Shown here one piece after another: positions 44,368 through 53,233 of a stretch of 64,000 nucleotides of DNA. This DNA is from Mycobacterium parmense (lineage in GTDB: Bacteria > Actinomycetota > Actinomycetes > Mycobacteriales > Mycobacteriaceae), in assembly GCF_010730575.1 (NCBI RefSeq), contig NZ_AP022614.1, positions 5,580,001-5,644,000 of the forward strand, read 5' to 3'. The stretch's first letter is position 1. Every line of letters begins with the position of its first letter. Both the position numbers and the translations under genes were made by a program. Under the pieces are notes generated by a model. The model was not told the DNA's origin. It searched no databases and worked only from the letters and a program-made list of their open reading frames with translations.

Positions 44368-45510
44368 TTAATACCCCATTGCCCTTCCCATGAGGTCCTT
44401 CATGATCTCGGTGGTGCCGGCGTAGAGGCGTTGCACCCGCGAATCCCGCCAGAGCCTCGCCACTTCGTACTCGTTGATGTAGCCGTAGCCGCCGTGCAGC
44501 TGCAGGCAGCGGTCGATGATCTCCCACTGCACTTCCGAGGTCCACCACTTCAGCCCGGCGGCGTCCTGATCGCTCAGAGTGCCGTCGTTGACCGAGAGCA
44601 CGCACTGATCGAGGTAAGTCTGGGCGGCGTCGAGTTTGGTCTGCATTTCGGCGAGGAAGTGCCTATTGACCTGAAACTTGCCGATCGGCTGACCGAACGC
44701 GGTGCGCTCCAGCGCGTAGGCCTTGGTCAGGTCGAGCGCGCGGCGGGCGGCCGGCAGCGCGTAGCACGCTACGCCGACCCGCTCGCTGGGCAGGTTGGAG
44801 ACCAGATGGTAGAAGCCGCGGTTGAGCTCTCCCACCAGGTTGTCCTTGGGCACCTTGACATCTTCGAAGAACAATTCGGCGGTGTCGGCGGAGTATTGGC
44901 CGATTTTGTCGAGCTTGCGGCCGCGGGTGAAACCCTCCATCCCGTCCTCGATCATCAGCAGGCTGATGCCTTTGTGCCGGGCCGACGGATCGGTCTTCAC
45001 GGCCGTCAGCACCAGCTTGGACAGCAGGCCGTTGCTGATAAAGGTCTTCTGGCCGTTGACCACCCAGTGGTCGCCCTCGTCGCGTGCGGTGGTCTTGATG
45101 CCGGCCAGGTCGGACCCGGCCGCGGGTTCGGACATCGCGATGGATCCGATGTACTCGCCGGAGACGAACTTGGGCAGCCAGCGTTCCTTCTGCTCCTCGG
45201 TGGTCAGGTCGTTGAGGTACGGCACCAGGATGTCGTTCTGCACGCCGAGGCCGATGCCGACCGAGCCGGTCAGAAACATCTCCTCGGAGATGATCTGGTT
45301 GAACCGGAAGTCCTTGACGCCAAGGCCGCCGTACTTTTCGTCGAACTCCCAGCCGATCAATCCGTGTTCGCCTGCGGCCAGCCAGGCCTCGCGGCTCACC
45401 TTGCCGTCGCGTTCCCACTTCTCTACGTTCGGCACGCATTCGCGCTCGAAGAAGCTCCTGGCGGTGGCCCGGAACTCGTCGTGGATTCCATCGAAGATGT
45501 TGCGGCGCAT
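44368..45510 (-). CDS. Acyl-CoA dehydrogenase (canonical FadE, LCAD/IVD-like)
   Basis: The ATG at 45510 follows AAAAGGAAG and gives 380 residues. It has MSEPAAGSDLAGIKTTA, NGQKTFISNG, the SERVGVA helix that carries the catalytic Glu in long-chain-type enzymes, and RLYAGTTEIMKDLMGR near the end. Unlike the pairs next to it, this looks like a complete homomeric dehydrogenase. It is 10 bases downstream of the split pair at 45521-47727 and likely in the same operon, so it may act at a different chain length. Confidence 0.91.
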   Translation of the reverse strand: MRRNIFDGIHDEFRATARSFFERECVPNVEKWERDGKVSREAWLAAGEHGLIGWEFDEKYGGLGVKDFRFNQIISEEMFLTGSVGIGLGVQNDILVPYLNDLTTEEQKERWLPKFVSGEYIGSIAMSEPAAGSDLAGIKTTARDEGDHWVVNGQKTFISNGLLSKLVLTAVKTDPSARHKGISLLMIEDGMEGFTRGRKLDKIGQYSADTAELFFEDVKVPKDNLVGELNRGFYHLVSNLPSERVGVACYALPAARRALDLTKAYALERTAFGQPIGKFQVNRHFLAEMQTKLDAAQTYLDQCVLSVNDGTLSDQDAAGLKWWTSEVQWEIIDRCLQLHGGYGYINEYEVARLWRDSRVQRLYAGTTEIMKDLMGRAMGY

Positions 45511-45520
45511 GGGCTTCCTT

Positions 45521-46525
45521 TTAATCGGTCCACGTGACGACGGCGGGTAGTGCGCGGCCGGGTGCCCAGCCCTCGTCGGAGTCCTCGAAGAGCCGCTCGG
45601 CGAGTAGCCCTTCGAGCTGATCGTGCGACCCGCAGAGCGCGTCGACCTGGAATCCGCGAGTGACATAGCGATGCAGGTCGTGCTCGGCGGTCAGTCCGAT
45701 TGCCCCGCACACTTGCAGCGCCACGTCGCTGACGGCGCGGTGCGCCCGGCCGGCGGCGGCCTTGGCGGCCAGCGCCAACAGTTCGCCGCCATCTCGCCAT
45801 GCCTCGCCCAGCAGCGCCCGCGCGCCTGCCAGCACCGCCGAGGCATCGGCCAGTGCATGCCGCGGCGATTGGAATGACCCGATCGGTGCGCCGAACTGGA
45901 CGCGCACGCTGACGTGCTCGACCGCGATGCGCAGCGCCTGCTCGGCCAGTTCCACCAGTTCGGTGGCCAGCGCCCGACGGGCCGCTGTGACGGCGTTCTT
46001 CCATTCGTTGGTGGCCTCGACCGGCGGGGTGTCGATCGATCCGCTCACCCCTGTCCAATGCGTCGAAGCATCGAAGGTGTCCAGACGCCGGCCGTCAAGG
46101 CGCGACGCGTCGACCACTGCCACCGACACGGTGCTATTCGGCCCGGCTACAGGGACCACGATGCGGCCTTCCAGCGGTCCCAGGACGATGCCCGAGACTT
46201 GGTCGGCGTCGAAACCCGGCATGCAATTGGTGGACAAGTCCGGCAGCAGAACGTGAGCTACGGGACCGTCAAGCACTCCGGCCAGTTCGGCCAACATGAC
46301 GCGGTCCAGGCAGTCCGTCAGGGCCAGTGATCTGCCTTGGGCGCGGAACAACAACTCGCACGCCTCGACGGGATACTCGGCCTCGATCTCCGACCAGCCC
46401 AACTCGGTCAGCCGCCCACCGATCGCGAGGTGTTCACCGGCGCGCTTGCCCGCCAGCTCCTCGAAGAGGCGAAACACCGCATCCTCGACCATCTGCCACG
46501 ACCCGTCAACCGCCTGCTGGCTCAT
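45521..46525 (-). CDS. Acyl-CoA dehydrogenase, small subunit of a second split pair
   Basis: The ATG at 46525 overlaps the stop of its partner (ATGA) and gives 334 residues. The flavin contact VRVQFGAPIGSFQSPRHAL is present, but the C-terminus (VCGAIGLTAEHDLHRYVTRG) lacks the usual catalytic-base segment and resembles FadE28-like subunits. It should pair with the 46522-47727 product. The frame is open further upstream but only as a shadow of the partner. Confidence 0.86.
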   Translation of the reverse strand: MSQQAVDGSWQMVEDAVFRLFEELAGKRAGEHLAIGGRLTELGWSEIEAEYPVEACELLFRAQGRSLALTDCLDRVMLAELAGVLDGPVAHVLLPDLSTNCMPGFDADQVSGIVLGPLEGRIVVPVAGPNSTVSVAVVDASRLDGRRLDTFDASTHWTGVSGSIDTPPVEATNEWKNAVTAARRALATELVELAEQALRIAVEHVSVRVQFGAPIGSFQSPRHALADASAVLAGARALLGEAWRDGGELLALAAKAAAGRAHRAVSDVALQVCGAIGLTAEHDLHRYVTRGFQVDALCGSHDQLEGLLAERLFEDSDEGWAPGRALPAVVTWTD

Positions 46526-47727
46526 CGTTTCTCCTTGGGCAGCCCGAGCAGGTGGTCGGCGATGATGCCGCGCTGCACTTCGGCGGTGCCACCCATCACC
46601 GTGGCGGCCCGCGAGTACCACCACTCGGCCCGCGCGGTGTCCAGTTCGGCGCCGCCGCGGCGCATGCCGGCGATCAGGTGCTCCCGCTCGATTTCCAGGA
46701 TGAGGTCGTTGACCTCTTTCTCGGCGCGGCCGAACAGCAGTTTGTCGATGCTGCTGTCGGCGCCGACCGCCTCGCCCGCGGCCAATCGGCGCACGGTGGT
46801 AGCGGTGCGTGCCTGGGCGGCCGCCACGTCGACATATACCCTGGCGAAGCGCTGGCGTTGGGCGTCGGGAGCGCCGGCGGCCACCATGTGCTCACGCAAT
46901 CGGCCCAATTCGGTGAGCACCTTGTTGAGCACCGCGTAGCCGTACATACCGCGTTCGTACTGCATCAGATGCATCGCCACGGCCCAGCCGCCGTCGACGT
47001 CGCCGACCACGCGTTCACGGTCGACGCGGACGTCGTCGAAGAACACCTCGGCCAGTTCGCGTCGCCCGCTGGCCAGCGCGATCGGGCGAATGGTGACGCC
47101 CGGCGCGTCGGCGTCGACCATGATCATCGTCAGCCCGCGGTGGCGGCTCTCGGGTGTTCCGGTGCGGACCAACGCCAGCAGCCGCGTGGCGGTGGGCCCT
47201 TGGCTGGTCCAGATCTTCTGGCCGTTGACGACGAATCCTCCGGCCCCGTCGTCGACCGCGCGGGTGCGCAGGCTGGCCAGGTCGCTGCCCGACTCGGGTT
47301 CGGAAAAACTCTGACCCCACCACTCGGCGCCGCTGAGGTAACCCGGCAGATATGCCGCGGCCAGACGGGGGGCGAACTTCAGCAGGGCGGGGCCGAGCGT
47401 CTCCAGCGTCCAGTGTTGGGCCGGAATGGGCAGCATCGCGTGGCCGAGCTCCTCGTAGTAGACCGCACGGTGAATCTCGTTGCCGCCCAATCCACCCGCG
47501 GCCTCCGGCCAGCCGTAACGGTTCCAGCCGTCGGCGTTCAACCTGGCCATCACCGTGGCGTCGTGCGCAAGCCCGTCCTCGGCGCTGGCGAACGCGGCCG
47601 CGCGCCACTCGTCGGCTGTCGTCAAATTGCGCAGGTAACGCCGGAAGTCCTCGCGGTAAGCCGCGAGGCTGGTCAAATATTCGGGGTGGCGACCGCTATG
47701 CAGGGCGCTATCGACAGGGGCGGACAA
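46522..47727 (-). CDS. Acyl-CoA dehydrogenase, large subunit of a second split pair
   Basis: This protein has WPEAAGGLGGNEIHRAVYYEE, FSEPESGSDLASLRTRA, GQKIWTSQGPTATR and the C-terminal VMGGTAEVQRGIIADHLLG. I chose the TTG at 47727 (401 residues), which has GGAAGGG before it; a GTG at 47805 lies inside the regulatory element and is unlikely. It is the first gene of a minus-strand operon with its partner and the canonical dehydrogenase, and is divergent from the aldehyde dehydrogenase. Confidence 0.85.
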   Translation of the reverse strand: MSAPVDSALHSGRHPEYLTSLAAYREDFRRYLRNLTTADEWRAAAFASAEDGLAHDATVMARLNADGWNRYGWPEAAGGLGGNEIHRAVYYEELGHAMLPIPAQHWTLETLGPALLKFAPRLAAAYLPGYLSGAEWWGQSFSEPESGSDLASLRTRAVDDGAGGFVVNGQKIWTSQGPTATRLLALVRTGTPESRHRGLTMIMVDADAPGVTIRPIALASGRRELAEVFFDDVRVDRERVVGDVDGGWAVAMHLMQYERGMYGYAVLNKVLTELGRLREHMVAAGAPDAQRQRFARVYVDVAAAQARTATTVRRLAAGEAVGADSSIDKLLFGRAEKEVNDLILEIEREHLIAGMRRGGAELDTARAEWWYSRAATVMGGTAEVQRGIIADHLLGLPKEKR

Positions 47728-47777
47728 CTGGCTGCCCTTCCGTTGGTAATCGCGTTCGCCAGCCGGGGCTGAATCCG

Positions 47778-47800
47778 CTAAACAGTTATCTATAACAAGG
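47778..47800 (-). promoter_or_regulatory. Candidate operator, copy S4 of the 23-bp element
   Basis: On the minus strand the site reads TATAGATAACTGTTTAG in its second part and fits TAnATAnCTnnTTAG. It shares 18 of 23 bases with the site at 11343-11365. It lies in the divergent promoter between the acyl-CoA dehydrogenase operon and the aldehyde dehydrogenase operon, 51 and 41 bases from their starts. Confidence 0.62.
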
Positions 47801-47841
47801 TACACTAGCCCACGCCGACAATTCTGCGAGAGGGAGCGCCA

Positions 47842-49335
47842 ATGACGGCTTCACCGGTCGCCGCGACAACTGTCCCGTTCAATCCCGAGGCCAGGCTTTT
47901 TATCGACGGTCGGCTGCGGGATTCGTCGACCGGGAAGACCGTCGACAACATCAATCCGGCTAACGAGGAAGTGCTCGGGCTCGCCACCGACGCCGGCGCC
48001 GAAGACATGGAGGAGGCCATCGCCGCTGCGCGGCGCGCCTTCGACACCACCGACTGGTCGGTCAACCACGAGTTCCGTCAGCGCTGCCTTATGCAGTTGC
48101 ACGACGCGCTGCAAGAGGAAGCCGAAGATATCCGCGCCGAGCTGATCGCCGAGGTCGGCGCGACGGTGGGGATGACCCACATCGCACAGATGGGGTGGCC
48201 TCTGGCCGACGCCGTCCGGTGGCCGGCCCAGCTGATCTCGACCTTCCAGTGGGAGCGGATGCTCGATCAGGACGCGAAGATGGGCGTGCCGTACAACCGC
48301 GTCGTGGTCAAGGAACCGATGGGTGTCGTCGGCGCCATCACGCCGTGGAACTTCCCGTTCGAGATCATCAGCAACAAGGTGGGCCAGATTCTGGCCACCG
48401 GCAACACGATGGTGCTCAAGCCGGCCATGGAGACGCCGTGGAGCGCGCTGCGGTGGGGTCGAATCATTGCCGAGAAGACCGACATCCCGGCCGGTGTCGT
48501 CAACATCGTCCCGGCGTCCGACAACGACATCGCCCAGGTGCTTGCCACCGACCCGCGGATTGACATGGTCTCCTTCACCGGATCAACTGCGGTCGGCAAG
48601 CTCATCCAGCGGCTCTCGGCCGACACCATGAAGCGCAACATGCTCGAACTGGGCGGCAAGTCGGCGTACCTGGTACTCGACGATGCCGACATGGCCACGG
48701 CGCTGCCCGGCTGTATCGGCGCGCTGATGCATTCCGGGCAGGGTTGCGCGCTGGCCACCCGGATGCTGGTGCCGCGTTCGCATTACGACCAGGCCGTCGA
48801 GGTCGTCACCGCCACCTTCGGCGCTGTCACCGTGGGTGACCCCTCGGACCCGAACACCTTCTGCGGGCCGCTGGTCTCGGCCAAGCAACAGGCCCGGGTG
48901 CTGAACTACATCGAGACAGCCAAGCGTGACGGAGGCCGCGTCACCGTCGGTGGCGGCGTGCCCGACGGCCTGGACCGCGGCTACTTCATGGCACCGACCG
49001 TCGTTGCCGACGTCGCGCCGGACCACACGATCTTCCAGGAGGAAGTGTTCGGGCCGGTGCTGTCCATCACGCCGTACGACGGGGGTGACGACGGCGCCGT
49101 CGAGTTGGCCAACAACTCCACCTACGGCCTGGCCGGCGGCATCATGGGCTCCGACGAGCGCGCCATGGCCGTCGCCCGCCGCATCCGCACCGGCTCACTG
49201 ATGATCAACAGCGGCATGTACTACGGCGCCGACGCCCCCTTCGGTGGCTACAAGATGAGCGGTATCGGCAGGCAGAACGGCATCGAGGGCTTCGAGCAGC
49301 ATTTGCAGACCAAGACGATCGGATACCCCCTGTGA
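47842..49335 (+). CDS. Aldehyde dehydrogenase (NAD(P)+-dependent)
   Basis: This 497-residue ALDH has TPWNFPFEIISNKVGQILAT, FTGSTAVGKLI, the Glu in LELGGKSAYL and the catalytic Cys in SGQGCALATRML (about residue 302). It should oxidise an aldehyde to an acid in the cytoplasm. It heads a plus-strand operon with the CaiB, VOC and SDR genes, coupled by overlaps. The aldehyde could come from a P450- or aldolase-generated intermediate; this is inference. Confidence 0.92.
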   Translation: MTASPVAATTVPFNPEARLFIDGRLRDSSTGKTVDNINPANEEVLGLATDAGAEDMEEAIAAARRAFDTTDWSVNHEFRQRCLMQLHDALQEEAEDIRAELIAEVGATVGMTHIAQMGWPLADAVRWPAQLISTFQWERMLDQDAKMGVPYNRVVVKEPMGVVGAITPWNFPFEIISNKVGQILATGNTMVLKPAMETPWSALRWGRIIAEKTDIPAGVVNIVPASDNDIAQVLATDPRIDMVSFTGSTAVGKLIQRLSADTMKRNMLELGGKSAYLVLDDADMATALPGCIGALMHSGQGCALATRMLVPRSHYDQAVEVVTATFGAVTVGDPSDPNTFCGPLVSAKQQARVLNYIETAKRDGGRVTVGGGVPDGLDRGYFMAPTVVADVAPDHTIFQEEVFGPVLSITPYDGGDDGAVELANNSTYGLAGGIMGSDERAMAVARRIRTGSLMINSGMYYGADAPFGGYKMSGIGRQNGIEGFEQHLQTKTIGYPL

Positions 49336-50543
49336 GCGACATTCTCAGCGGAATACGCGTCGTTGAGCTGGCGGCGTGGACGTTTGTTCCGGCCGCCGGC
49401 GCGGTGCTGGCCGATTGGGGTGCCGACGTCATCAAGATCGAGCACCCCGAGACCGGTGACCCGCAGCGCGGCCTGATCAGCTCCGGGATCGTCACCGCCG
49501 CAGGGGGAGTGAACCACTTCATCGAGCAACCGAATCGCGGCAAGCGCAGCATTGGGCTGGACACCTCGACCCCGGACGGGCTCGAGCTGCTGATGAAGCT
49601 GCTCGAAACCGCCGACGTCTTCGTCACGAATCTGCTGCCGGATTCGCGCCAGCGGATGGGAATCGACGTCGAGCAGGTGCGGGCGCGCAACCCAAAGATC
49701 ATCTATGCCCGCGGGCACGGCTACGGCACCCGCGGCGACCTCGCCTCGCAAGGCGGCTTCGACCTGGCCGCCTACTGGGCGCGCGGCGGCATCGGCGACG
49801 CCTATTCCGCCGGCGACGGCTCATACCCGCCGATCCAGCGGCCGGCATTCGGTGACTCCTATGGCGGCCTCGCCATCGCGGGCGGCATCGCCGCGGCCCT
49901 GGTGAAACGCGAGCGCACCGGCGAACCGTCGGTGGTCGACGTGTCGCTGCTCAACGCCGCGATCTGGCAGTTGGGTCCGGACATCGTCGGTTCAGGCGTC
50001 ACCGGTCAGGACATCCCGAAGTTCAACCTGGACGAGATGCCCAACCCGGTGGCCAGCATCTACAAGACCCGCGACGACCGGTTCATCGCCTTCGTGCTGC
50101 TGCAAGCCGACCGATTCTGGGCGGACTTCTGTACACGGCTGGGCCGCACCGACCTGATTGAGGACGAGCGGTTCGCCAACGCGGTGGTGAGGTTCGGCAA
50201 CCGTCAGGAGTGCATCGGTGAGTTGCGCAGCGCCTTTGAGTCCGAAGATCTTTCACACTGGGAGAAGGCATTTGCCGGTTTCGACGGGGTGTGGGACGTC
50301 ATGCACACCGCGCACGAGGTGCACAGCGATCCACAGGTGATCGCCAATGGGTATCTGCCCAAAGTCACCGATGCGAACGACAACAAGTTCGCGCTGGCGG
50401 CCAGTCCCGTGCAGTTCGACGAGACACCCTTGGACCTCAGGTGTGCGCCGGGCCACGGTGAGCACACCGACGCGCTACTGGCCGAACTCGGGTTCAGTGA
50501 GGACGAAATAATCGAGTTCAAAATCAATTCGGTTGTGCTGTAG
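49332..50543 (+). CDS. CaiB/BaiF family CoA-transferase
   Basis: This 403-residue class III CoA-transferase has GIRVVELAAWTFVPAAGAVL, ADWGADVIKIEHPETGD, NRGKRSIGLDTS and the region FDLAAYWARGG where the catalytic Asp is expected. The GTG overlaps the aldehyde dehydrogenase stop (GTGA), so an acid made by the dehydrogenase may be activated here without ATP. It is a clear relative of the CaiB protein at 24487-25716, which sits next to a different regulator. Confidence 0.89.
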   Translation: MSDILSGIRVVELAAWTFVPAAGAVLADWGADVIKIEHPETGDPQRGLISSGIVTAAGGVNHFIEQPNRGKRSIGLDTSTPDGLELLMKLLETADVFVTNLLPDSRQRMGIDVEQVRARNPKIIYARGHGYGTRGDLASQGGFDLAAYWARGGIGDAYSAGDGSYPPIQRPAFGDSYGGLAIAGGIAAALVKRERTGEPSVVDVSLLNAAIWQLGPDIVGSGVTGQDIPKFNLDEMPNPVASIYKTRDDRFIAFVLLQADRFWADFCTRLGRTDLIEDERFANAVVRFGNRQECIGELRSAFESEDLSHWEKAFAGFDGVWDVMHTAHEVHSDPQVIANGYLPKVTDANDNKFALAASPVQFDETPLDLRCAPGHGEHTDALLAELGFSEDEIIEFKINSVVL

Positions 50544-51502
50544 TGGGTTCCGAGGAACTCGCGCGGCGCTTCCTGCACGTCAACCTCAATTGTTCCTCGC
50601 TGGACGCCACCGAAGGCCTCTATGTCAGGCAGCTCGGGCTCTCGGCGCGAATGCGCACCGATCCCAGAGTTCCGACCGACGGCAGCATCCTCGGCATCGA
50701 CGGCGACGAAACCTTCTGTGAGACGTCGTTTCTCTACGACTCACGAGGCGCCCGCGCCGGCTGTGCTTTGGAGGCCATCGAGTTTCACAGCCCGGCGCTG
50801 AAAGCCGACCCGAACAGCGACCCGACTCGTCCCGGCATCCGGTCGACGCTGCTGACCGTGGCCGATCTCGATGCAACCGTCACAGCGTTGCGCGCAGCCG
50901 GCATCACCGTGGGCGGGCCGGTCGACGGCCTGATCTCGGGCGCCAAGTCAGTTCTCGCGCTCGACCCCGACGGCGCGGTCATCGAGTTCGCCCAAGCCCC
51001 GAGCGACAAGCCGGGGGCGGTGTTCGCCGGAATCCGCGTCGCCGCCATCGACGCGGTGGCCACCGGGGAATTCCTCACCGCGATCGGCTTCGATCAGGTT
51101 GAGGGGCCGGCACGCGTCGAGGTCGGCGGCGACCAACTCGCGCCCGGCGGGTCACCCGATGCCGTCAAATGCGCGGTGTCGCGCTACGCACTTGCTGAGG
51201 ACGCGCACCAGTTCAGCCTCACCATCGTAGAACATCCCGACACCCGCAAGGCGGACCCGGTGCCGTGGGGCGGGAACCATCAAGGGCTGTACCGCTGCGC
51301 GCTGCGGGTGGAGAATACCGAGGCGGCGATGTCATTGGTTCCGAACTCTGTTGAGGTGATGGGTGATCCGGTGTGGTGCCCGCTGCCGGGGACCAAGATC
51401 GAGGGGCTGTACATCTCTTTCCTGCGCTCGCCCGACGGGGTCGTATTCGAATTCGTGGAGAGGCCGCTGAAATACTTCGGTCCAGCCGCAGTAAGGGGTT
51501 GA
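50543..51502 (+). CDS. VOC (glyoxalase/dioxygenase-fold) protein, two modules
   Basis: This 319-residue protein has vicinal-oxygen-chelate modules: the first begins FLHVNLNCSSLDATEGLYVR and includes TVADLDATVTALRAAGIT and DPDGAVIEFAQAP; the second ends SPDGVVFEFVERPLKYFG. The His of the first strand (HVNLN) and the Glu positions could bind a metal. Reactions of this superfamily vary widely (isomerases, dioxygenases, epimerases), so no reaction is assigned. The GTG at 50543 overlaps the CaiB stop by one base. Confidence 0.82.
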   Translation: MGSEELARRFLHVNLNCSSLDATEGLYVRQLGLSARMRTDPRVPTDGSILGIDGDETFCETSFLYDSRGARAGCALEAIEFHSPALKADPNSDPTRPGIRSTLLTVADLDATVTALRAAGITVGGPVDGLISGAKSVLALDPDGAVIEFAQAPSDKPGAVFAGIRVAAIDAVATGEFLTAIGFDQVEGPARVEVGGDQLAPGGSPDAVKCAVSRYALAEDAHQFSLTIVEHPDTRKADPVPWGGNHQGLYRCALRVENTEAAMSLVPNSVEVMGDPVWCPLPGTKIEGLYISFLRSPDGVVFEFVERPLKYFGPAAVRG

Positions 51503-51505
51503 GCG

Positions 51506-52293
51506 TTGGATCTGCACGTACGCGGCAAGAGCTATGTCGTCGTCGGCGGAACGGCCGGCATGGGACTGGCGGCAGCACGCGCGCTGGCGCGCGAGGGTGC
51601 GTCGGTCGTGGTGGTCGGGCGCGACGCCGACAGGGGCAAGAACGCCGCGGAAGAACTCGCGGCCGCCGGCGCGGAATCGGCGCACAGCCTGGCTTTCAAC
51701 GTGAGCCAAGCTGGAGCCGCGGTGGCCGCCGTCGACGAAGCGGTCCGGATACTTGGCCGACTCGACGGCATCGCCATCACGATGGGCACCGCCGGGATGA
51801 TGCCCATCGACGCCGACGACGACGCCTGGGACACCGCGTTTCACGACGTCCTGCTGGCGACCACCCGCAGTGTGCAAGCCGCGCTGCCGCACCTCGCGGT
51901 CAACGGGGGCGCGATCGTGACCACCGCCGCGTACTCGGCACGCTCACCGCACGGCCGAGGCTGCCGTATGCGAGCCTCAAGGCAGCCGTTGCGACGTTCA
52001 CCCGCGGCATCGCTCGTACACACGGAAGATCGGGTATCCGGGCCAACAGCATAGCCCCCGGTGCAGTGGAAACTGATGCGCTGCATGCCATTCGCGGATA
52101 CGTTGCCGAAAGCAAGGGCTATCCCTACGACGAAGCCCTCGAGCGGGCGCTGGTGGAGGACTTCGGGTTCGACGCCGCGCTCGGTCGCCCCGGCCAGCCC
52201 GACGAGATCGGCGCGCTGATCGCCTTCCTGCTGTCGGATATCTGCGCTTTCGTCACTGGACAGACCATCTACGCCGATGGCGGGGCGCCGTAA
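51506..52293 (+). pseudogene. SDR family oxidoreductase with an apparent frameshift
   Basis: The N-terminal part (51506-about 51949) has GGTAGMGLAAARALAREG and TTAAYSARS; the remainder, in another frame, has RLPYASLKAAVATFTRG with the catalytic YASLK, IAPGAVETDAL and TGQTIYADGGAP. The change occurs near 51947-51949, where TCACCGCACGG would read through if one C were added. It is either a real one-base deletion or a sequence error. The start is the TTG at 51506 with AAGGGG before it. It follows the VOC gene by 3 bases. Confidence 0.75.
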
Positions 52294-52306
52294 TCTCCTT
52301 CGAAGT

Positions 52307-53218
52307 TCAGGCCGTCGGCAGCGGCCCGGCCAACCCGCGGGGAGAGGTCCCGTACAGCCAGCTGACAGCCTGTCCGATCTCCGAAAAGGTCAGGGAAGAA
52401 CCATCTTTGGCGTGATATGCGGCCGGAAACTCGGTGTATCCCCCGATGCGGGTCAGCTTGTCGCCGTTGATGCGCAGGATCTGCCCGGTGAGCCAGGACG
52501 ACTGCGCGGACTGCAGCCATGCGACCACGGCGGAGCTGCGTGCAGGATCCAGCGCGGGATCGTCGGCACGGCCACCGAACACATCCGCTGTCATCCGCGA
52601 CATCGCCAGGGGGGAAATCGCATTGACTGCAACACCATAACGCTGCGCCTCCATCGCGGTAACGACGGTCAGGTTGGCGATCGCGGCCTTGGCCGCACCA
52701 TACGCACTCTGCCCGACATTGCCCCACAACCCCGCGCCGGACACCGTGTTGACGATGTGGGCGTCAATCGGGCTGCCCGCCTTGAACTGCGCACGCCAGT
52801 ACTCGCAGGCATGTCGGGTGAGCGCGAAGGTGCCTTTCAGATGTACCGCGATGACGGCGTCCCAATCGGCCTCGCTGGAGGCGGCGACCATGGAATCACG
52901 CAGGATGCCTGCATTATTCACCACGCCGGTGAGCGAGCCGAAAGTGTCGACGGCGGTGGAGATCATGTGGGCGACGTCATCCCATGCCGACACCGAACCC
53001 GTATGTGCAATCGCCTTACCGCCGGACGCCTCGATTTCGGCGACAACGTCGGCCGCGGGGCCCTCCCCGTCGCCGCTTGAGCCATCCCTGCCGACACCTG
53101 GATCGTTCACAACGACGGCTGCGCCCTGCTTGGCCAACTCGAGACAGTGGGCGCGGCCGATTCCCCGGCCGCCGCCCGTCACCAAAACGACCTTGCCGGT
53201 CAGCGGGCCTTCAGGCAT
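52307..53218 (-). CDS. SDR family oxidoreductase (HSD17B4/MFE-2 dehydrogenase-like)
   Basis: This 303-residue SDR has GGGRGIGRAHCLELAKQGA, the characteristic NDPGVGRDGSSGDG segment and SAYGAAKAAIAN with catalytic Tyr and Lys. The insert around NDPGV and the length resemble the dehydrogenase part of multifunctional enzyme 2, which oxidises (3R)-hydroxyacyl-CoA. It is 15 bases downstream of the CoA-transferase gene on the same strand and converges on the frameshifted SDR. Confidence 0.88.
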   Translation of the reverse strand: MPEGPLTGKVVLVTGGGRGIGRAHCLELAKQGAAVVVNDPGVGRDGSSGDGEGPAADVVAEIEASGGKAIAHTGSVSAWDDVAHMISTAVDTFGSLTGVVNNAGILRDSMVAASSEADWDAVIAVHLKGTFALTRHACEYWRAQFKAGSPIDAHIVNTVSGAGLWGNVGQSAYGAAKAAIANLTVVTAMEAQRYGVAVNAISPLAMSRMTADVFGGRADDPALDPARSSAVVAWLQSAQSSWLTGQILRINGDKLTRIGGYTEFPAAYHAKDGSSLTFSEIGQAVSWLYGTSPRGLAGPLPTA

Positions 53219-53233
53219 TGCTCGTTATCCCTC

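Noticed and set aside
46327..47772. A 481-codon open frame on the plus strand over the dehydrogenase pair
   Set aside because: It is antisense to two genes with clear dehydrogenase motifs and has low-complexity composition.
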